DNA of 64,000 nt from Allobranchiibius huperziae. Its GTDB lineage: Bacteria > Actinomycetota > Actinomycetes > Actinomycetales > Dermatophilaceae. Each line of letters begins with the position of its first letter. Within the stretch, counting starts at the first letter, position 1. The position numbers and the translations under genes are program-made. Positions 60,233-64,000 of this stretch are shown here, one piece after another. The stretch lies in assembly GCF_013410455.1 (NCBI RefSeq), contig NZ_JACCFW010000001.1:1566929-1630928 (forward strand), read 5' to 3'. The notes below the pieces were generated by a model. The model had not been told where the DNA came from. It saw only the letters and a list, made by a program, of their open reading frames with translations, and ran no database searches.

Positions 60233-61158
60233 CGCGCGATGTCTCCCACCCACCGCTGCGCGTACGACAGGTAGGTGCGACCGATCCGTGCGGAGGCCTC
60301 GGCGTCGTCGACGCTGCCGCGGGTCCAGTCGCGGATGGTGTCCTCCCAGATGCTGCGCCCGATCGCGAACCCCACGAACGCATCGACCTGCGCCGCGACG
60401 TCCAGCCAGTGCTCGAGCCGCTCGGGCGGCGCATCCCGGCCGAGCACGATGAGGTCGGCGTCGTGACCTCCGGCGCGAGCCTGCGCAGCCACCGCACGGG
60501 CCGCGTCGACGGTCTCCAGGCCCTCGACCTTCCACAGCGTCGGCGCGACACCTGCCTGCTGGTTGTCGGCGATGACCCGCGTCACGAGTTCGGGTCGCAT
60601 GTCACGGTCGTAGCGGTCCGCATCACCGTCGACCGATGCCTTCTGCTCGTCCGTGGCGGGCACGAGCAGCTCGTAGAGGAACGCCACGCGCGCGTCCGCG
60701 AGCGCTCCACTGACCTCGGCCAGCGCGTCGAGCTGGCGTGAGCGGTCGGAGGCGTCGAACGACGGGTTGTCCCGCACGAGCACCTTGGCGTACGCCGGGC
60801 CGACCTCGCGGACGTGGTCCAGCCACTTGTCGCCGTACTCGAGCGTGAACCAGTCGTGCCCGCTCGCCTCGATCGGGATCGCCAGGACCACTCCGTCGGC
60901 CGGCGCGGCACCGACCACCGCCGCGCCGTACTGCTCGTCGACGAGCACCCCGACTCGCCCGGCCGTCACCTGCGAACGCACATCGCGCAGCCCGGCGTAG
61001 ATGATCTGCTTCGCCCGCCGCATCCCCTGCGCCTGCTCGTCGGTCGGCGATTCGTGCTCGACGCCGAAGAGACTGGACCCGAACGAGCCGCGATGGTCCA
61101 TGGCCAGGATGAGGAGCGGGTCGTCATGGGTCGGAGCCGGGGTTACGGGGACGGTCAC
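60229..61158 (-). CDS. DUF2090-family sugar-phosphate aldolase
   Basis: A 309-residue TIM-barrel protein. LLILAMDHRGSFGSSLFGVE near residue 15 and VLVDEQYGAAVV, EYGDKWLDHV and YAKVLVRDNPS match the domain found alone or fused to IolC, where it is the 2-deoxy-5-keto-D-gluconate-6-phosphate aldolase of inositol breakdown. A Schiff-base lysine is likely in YAKVLV. No other iol genes are nearby, so a different sugar phosphate is possible. The GTG at 61158 has AAGGGA seven bases upstream; a longer form from 61194 is less likely. It is coupled to the MBL hydrolase. Confidence 0.85.
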   Translation of the reverse strand: MTVPVTPAPTHDDPLLILAMDHRGSFGSSLFGVEHESPTDEQAQGMRRAKQIIYAGLRDVRSQVTAGRVGVLVDEQYGAAVVGAAPADGVVLAIPIEASGHDWFTLEYGDKWLDHVREVGPAYAKVLVRDNPSFDASDRSRQLDALAEVSGALADARVAFLYELLVPATDEQKASVDGDADRYDRDMRPELVTRVIADNQQAGVAPTLWKVEGLETVDAARAVAAQARAGGHDADLIVLGRDAPPERLEHWLDVAAQVDAFVGFAIGRSIWEDTIRDWTRGSVDDAEASARIGRTYLSYAQRWVGDIAR

Positions 61159-61215
61159 GGTGTTCTCCCTTGTCGGTGGACGGGGTGTGACCATCCTGCT
61201 CCCCGCATCGCTCTC

Positions 61216-62691
61216 CTAGTCCCGAATCGGGGTGGAGGTGCGCCGGGCGTCGACCAGGTACGACGCGAGCGGCGCGATGACGAACGCGATCGCCAGCAGC
61301 GTGATCGCCAGGACGTTGGGGCTCCCGCCCGACGACGTGAGGAGACCCTTGAAATCGAAGGAGACCAGCAGGAAGAGGGAGAACACGATCGCCACGACGG
61401 GCACGACCGTGCCGAGCAGCCGGCCCGTGCGGATCGAGGCCCACCGCTCCTTCCGGCTCCGCGCGAACCGGATGACCACCACCGGGACGATGAGGAACTG
61501 CACGAAGCGGGCGATCACGGCGAGCCCGGTCAGATTGGCGGTGTCGTAGCCCAGCGACAGCGGGAAGGCGATCGCCAGGACCGCGGTGATGCCGAAGGCG
61601 AGCAGTGGCACGCCGTAGCCGCGCTTGCGGGCGACCGCCGCCGGCAGGAGGCCGTCCTCGGCCAGTGCCGTGAAGAGCCGCGGCGAGCTGAACGACGAGG
61701 CGATGTTGATCCCGAACAACGACACGAGGGCGCCGATCACGACGAGGGTGTGCACCGTGTCGTTGGAGATCGCGGCGGCGAGCTTCACGGTGTCGGAGGA
61801 GTTCGCGATTTTGTCCGGCGCCAGGAGCATCCCCGAGGTGATCGCGAGCAGATAGGCCACCGCGACGATCACCATGGCCGTCGGTACGGCGCGGGGCAGC
61901 GTCCGATCCGGCTGTTCCATCTCCTCGGCGGCGTTCGCGATCGACTCGAAACCGGTGAAGGCGTACAGCGCGGCGATGACCGCGAGCACGACGCTGGCGA
62001 ACTCACCGGTGCCCACGTCGACGAAGCCGAAGATGGAGTAGGTGCTCGGTCCGCCGTACACCTTGCTGCTGCCCGCCAGGTGGTAGTGGTTGCGGCCCGT
62101 CGCGAGCACCGTGACGACGGCGGCGACGATGAAGACGACGAGGGCCAGGACCTTGCCGACGGTCGAGATGCCGTTGGCCCACGCGATGACCCGGTTGCCG
62201 AAGTAGTTGATGGCCAGCAGTAGCAGGATGAAGAGCACGAAGGTGAGCGTCTTCACACTGAGGAAGCCGGTCTCCTTCGACCATCCCTTGTCCGGGAAGA
62301 CCACCTGCAGGAAGGTCGTCACCGCGAACGACGCGAGCGTCCCCCACGCGATGGCCGCGGTGAACGCGTGGGTGACGCCGACGTAGATGGCGGACCGGCG
62401 ACCGATGCCGACCATCGTGTACGCGTACGCCGCGCCGTTGGTGCGGACGTAGCGCGCCGCCGTCGCGAACACGAGGGCCAGGACGAGCGCGAACACCGCT
62501 GCGATCACATACGCCAGAGGCGCCAGGGTGCCCGCGTCGGCGATCACGGCTCCGGGGGTCAGGAAGATCCCGGCGCCGATCACGGCGTTCACTCCGAGGA
62601 GTACGACGCTCCAATAGCCGAGCGGTCGGCGGAGAAGGTCGGCTCGTTGCTCGCTCAATGCCCGCACATCCCTTATCGATTCGGAAAGCAA
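61216..62691 (-). CDS. APC-family amino-acid/polyamine permease
   Basis: A 491-residue transporter with twelve predicted helices. The early GYWSVVLLGVNAVIGAGIFLTPG is the APC signature (GIG-type loop in helix 1), and FTGFESIANAAEEMEQPDRTLPRA is the conserved helix-6 and loop region. The substrate is probably an amino acid or amine. The frame opens with TTG at 62691, and a GTG (62667) or TTG (62658) just downstream of AAGGGA may be the true start; a TATAAG -10-like word lies immediately upstream. It precedes the aldolase gene by 57 bases. Confidence 0.88.
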   Translation of the reverse strand: MLSESIRDVRALSEQRADLLRRPLGYWSVVLLGVNAVIGAGIFLTPGAVIADAGTLAPLAYVIAAVFALVLALVFATAARYVRTNGAAYAYTMVGIGRRSAIYVGVTHAFTAAIAWGTLASFAVTTFLQVVFPDKGWSKETGFLSVKTLTFVLFILLLLAINYFGNRVIAWANGISTVGKVLALVVFIVAAVVTVLATGRNHYHLAGSSKVYGGPSTYSIFGFVDVGTGEFASVVLAVIAALYAFTGFESIANAAEEMEQPDRTLPRAVPTAMVIVAVAYLLAITSGMLLAPDKIANSSDTVKLAAAISNDTVHTLVVIGALVSLFGINIASSFSSPRLFTALAEDGLLPAAVARKRGYGVPLLAFGITAVLAIAFPLSLGYDTANLTGLAVIARFVQFLIVPVVVIRFARSRKERWASIRTGRLLGTVVPVVAIVFSLFLLVSFDFKGLLTSSGGSPNVLAITLLAIAFVIAPLASYLVDARRTSTPIRD

Positions 62692-62711
62692 TACTTATAT
62701 CCGGACCGATG

Positions 62712-62733
62712 GCGGGCACTGGGAGGTGCCCGC
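62712..62733. terminator. Hairpin upstream of the permease
   Basis: GCGGGCAC and GTGCCCGC form a perfect 8-base-pair stem with loop TGGGAG (62720-62725). It lies after the SRPBCC gene stop on the minus strand and before the permease, so it probably ends SRPBCC transcripts. The rest of the 141-base gap shows only GC-rich short repeats. Confidence 0.5.
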
Positions 62734-62832
62734 GTACCGAGATGACGGGCTCGGCTGCCGCCGAGCGTCGCTCGGGCGTCGGCCGGGACCACCCCGGCCT
62801 CGCCCGCTCAGTGCTGTGGCGCGACGGCGCGG

Positions 62833-63231
62833 TCAGGCGACCAGCTTGTGCAACGCGAAGCGCGCGATCGGCAGGTAGGCCGCGAGCACCGGCCAGGCAC
62901 TGCGCGCCTCGAGCCAGGTGCTGCAACCGGTCGGCGCGGCGTCGACGCCGTGCGCCAGATGCATCCGGATGGGCCCGACGCGCGCGGTCCACACCCACCG
63001 CATGCCCGCTTCGTCGAAGGAATCCACGACGAACGCGACGCGCACTCCCAGCGGACCGAGGACCGTCCCCGTCGCCCCCGTGCTCAACCGTTCGACGTCC
63101 GTCTCGACGCCGCGGATCTGCGGCGACCAGGTCGACCAGAGTTCGGGTCGGGCATACCGCTCCCAGGCCTGCGCCGCCGTCGCCGGTCCGGTCGCACTCA
63201 GACGGGCCGTGCCCATCGCGGGGTTTCGCAT
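62833..63231 (-). CDS. SRPBCC-family (START-like) protein
   Basis: A 132-residue ligand-binding fold. TARLSATGPATAAQAWERYARPELWSTWSPQIRGVETDVERL is typical of polyketide-cyclase/dehydrase-like SRPBCC proteins, followed by TGTVLGPLGVRVAFVVDSFDE and MRWVWTARVGP. It may bind a hydrophobic molecule; no catalytic residues are recognised. ATG 63231 has GTGAGG close upstream; the open frame to 63282 and the ATG at 63216 are alternatives. The 52-bp tandem repeat begins 53 bases upstream of this start. Confidence 0.8.
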   Translation of the reverse strand: MRNPAMGTARLSATGPATAAQAWERYARPELWSTWSPQIRGVETDVERLSTGATGTVLGPLGVRVAFVVDSFDEAGMRWVWTARVGPIRMHLAHGVDAAPTGCSTWLEARSAWPVLAAYLPIARFALHKLVA

Positions 63232-63283
63232 GGCCTCACCATCGCACCCGGCTGCGACACCGGTCCCGGCGCGCGTCGTCAAG

Positions 63284-63398
63284 GCCCGCTCGGTGCCCTC
63301 CCGACCAGCGGATCAGGCAACTGAACACCGTAAGGGCCCGCTCGGTGCCCTCCCGGCCGGCGGATCAGGCAACTGAACACCGTAAGGGCCCGCTCGGT
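63284..63398. repeat. 52-bp tandem repeat
   Basis: Two full 52-base units (63284-63335 and 63336-63387) differ at only two positions, both A/G; a third starts at 63388 and matches for 11 bases (GCCCGCTCGGT). Each unit contains AGGGC...GCCCT-type self-complementary ends and an ACTGAACACCGTAAGG segment. The array lies in the gap between the SRPBCC gene and the WS/DGAT gene, both on the minus strand. It has no open frame of note. Confidence 0.85.
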
Positions 63399-63422
63399 CC
63401 CGAACGTGCACCATGCGGAGGG

Positions 63423-64000
63423 TCAGGAGATGCCGGCTGCCCGTTCCAGGTTGCCCAGTTCGTCGTCCAGGTGGCGCAGCAGCCATTGCAGGTGTGGCAC
63501 GGCGCGGCGGCATCCGGTCAGTCCGAACTCCATGCTGCCCGCGTAGCTGGCGCAGGTGATGTTGAGCGCCATGCCCTGCATCGGGATGGACAACGGGTAG
63601 CTGCCGACCAGCTTGGCGCCGCCCAGGTAGTGGGTCTCCCTGGCACCCGGGACGTTGCTGATGATGAGGTTGAACGGCGGGCGCACCACACCCTGCAGTC
63701 CGAACCAGGGCAGCAGCATCGCCGGCGTCATCCCGACCGCGCTCATCGCGACGATCTGATTGGCGGTCATCTGCGACAGCGCCTGCTTGCCGTCCTGCAT
63801 GCCGGCGTGGATCTGCGCCAGACGCTGCGCCGGCTCGGCGACATCGGTCGCCAGTCGGGCCATCATGGTCCCGATGGCGTTGCCGCCCTCGGAGGAGGCC
63901 GACTGGGAGTCCTTGGCGTTCAGACCGACCGGCACCATCGCCACCAGCGACGTGTCCGGGAGTTCCCCCAGGTCCTCCAGGTAGCCGCGCACGGCGCCGC
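63423..64000 (-). CDS. Wax-ester synthase/diacylglycerol acyltransferase, C-terminal part (cut by window edge)
   Basis: The last 191 or so residues of a WS/DGAT-family acyltransferase; the start lies beyond base 64000. The visible part is the C-terminal (DUF1298) domain: VAMVPVGLNAKD, GTMMARLATDVAEPAQRLAQIHAGM, the PPFNLIISNVPGA motif near the interdomain active site, and MEFGLTGCRRAVPHLQWLLRHLDDELGNLE. These enzymes make triacylglycerol or wax ester storage lipid from acyl-CoA. The catalytic HHxxxDG motif must be in the missing N-terminal half. Confidence 0.9.
   Translation of the reverse strand, partial: GAVRGYLEDLGELPDTSLVAMVPVGLNAKDSQSASSEGGNAIGTMMARLATDVAEPAQRLAQIHAGMQDGKQALSQMTANQIVAMSAVGMTPAMLLPWFGLQGVVRPPFNLIISNVPGARETHYLGGAKLVGSYPLSIPMQGMALNITCASYAGSMEFGLTGCRRAVPHLQWLLRHLDDELGNLERAAGIS

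Noticed and set aside
63284-63398. Possible CRISPR array.
   Set aside because: The repeat units are directly adjacent with no spacers, and no cas gene is present.

Overview
The window is chromosomal DNA from a high-GC Gram-positive bacterium, an actinobacterium and most likely a member of the Micrococcales. The evidence is the GC-rich third codon positions, frequent GTG starts, many leaderless-looking promoters (TAnnnT followed 6-8 bases later by ATG or GTG), and gene order. Several blocks match the order known from actinobacteria such as Mycobacterium: pyk...pdtaR...polA; pdxT-yebC-ruvCAB-yajC-secD-secF-apt-rel-ppi-MBL-hisS; and xerD-parA-scpA-scpB-rluB-(tyrA)-cmk-(plsC)-der. The genus cannot be fixed from the sequence alone. 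I see no insertion sequence, prophage, CRISPR array, rRNA or replication origin. Two tRNA genes are present: Leu(CAA) and Pro(GGG).

Region by region: (1) 1-1.9 kb holds pyruvate kinase and tRNA-Leu. (2) 1.9-7.3 kb is a galactose-type cluster: a sodium/solute symporter with a small membrane partner and a 35-codon leader ORF, divergent from a DeoR-type repressor, galT and galK. (3) 7.3-8.7 kb has a cupin/EF-hand fusion protein divergent from a TetR regulator. (4) 8.8-15.1 kb has the ANTAR response regulator PdtaR and a complete branched-chain amino-acid ABC transporter (livKHMGF) with a hairpin between livK and livH. (5) 15.2-20.5 kb has two acetyltransferases, a thioesterase, polA and an orphan AAA ATPase. 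(6) 20.5-23.2 kb is a zinc importer znuACB with a Zur-type operator. (7) 23.2-26.8 kb is an AAA+/VWA (ChlI/ChlD-like) pair. (8) 26.9-43.7 kb is the conserved block for PLP synthesis, recombination repair (ruvCAB behind a LexA box), protein export (yajC-secD-secF), purine salvage, (p)ppGpp metabolism, an oppositely oriented cyclophilin-DUF349-M18 peptidase operon, an MBL hydrolase and hisS. (9) 43.7-47.2 kb has a membrane protein, an SCO1-like lipoprotein, a MarR repressor and a ClC chloride channel/transporter sharing an operator. (10) 47.2-55.7 kb is a tightly coupled chromosome-segregation, RNA-modification and GTPase block from xerD to der, followed by tRNA-Pro. (11) 55.7-64 kb is accessory: AlkB-like dioxygenase, MmyB-type regulator with an SDR oxidoreductase, a five-gene leftward cluster (APC permease, DUF2090 aldolase, MBL hydrolase, DHFR-like reductase, P-loop kinase), an SRPBCC protein, a 52-bp tandem repeat, and the 3' end of a wax-ester synthase/DGAT gene cut by the window edge.

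Most genes belong to well-known families. The observations that seem least explained are: the leader ORF whose stop overlaps the symporter start; a duplicated translation-initiation segment between scpB and rluB that creates a 21-codon mini-ORF with ATGA overlaps on both sides; a 34-bp palindrome centred on the LexA box at ruvC; the 52-bp tandem repeat at the right end; the cupin/EF-hand fusion; and a roughly 200-residue membrane extension on LivM. I did not find a clearly new multi-gene system.
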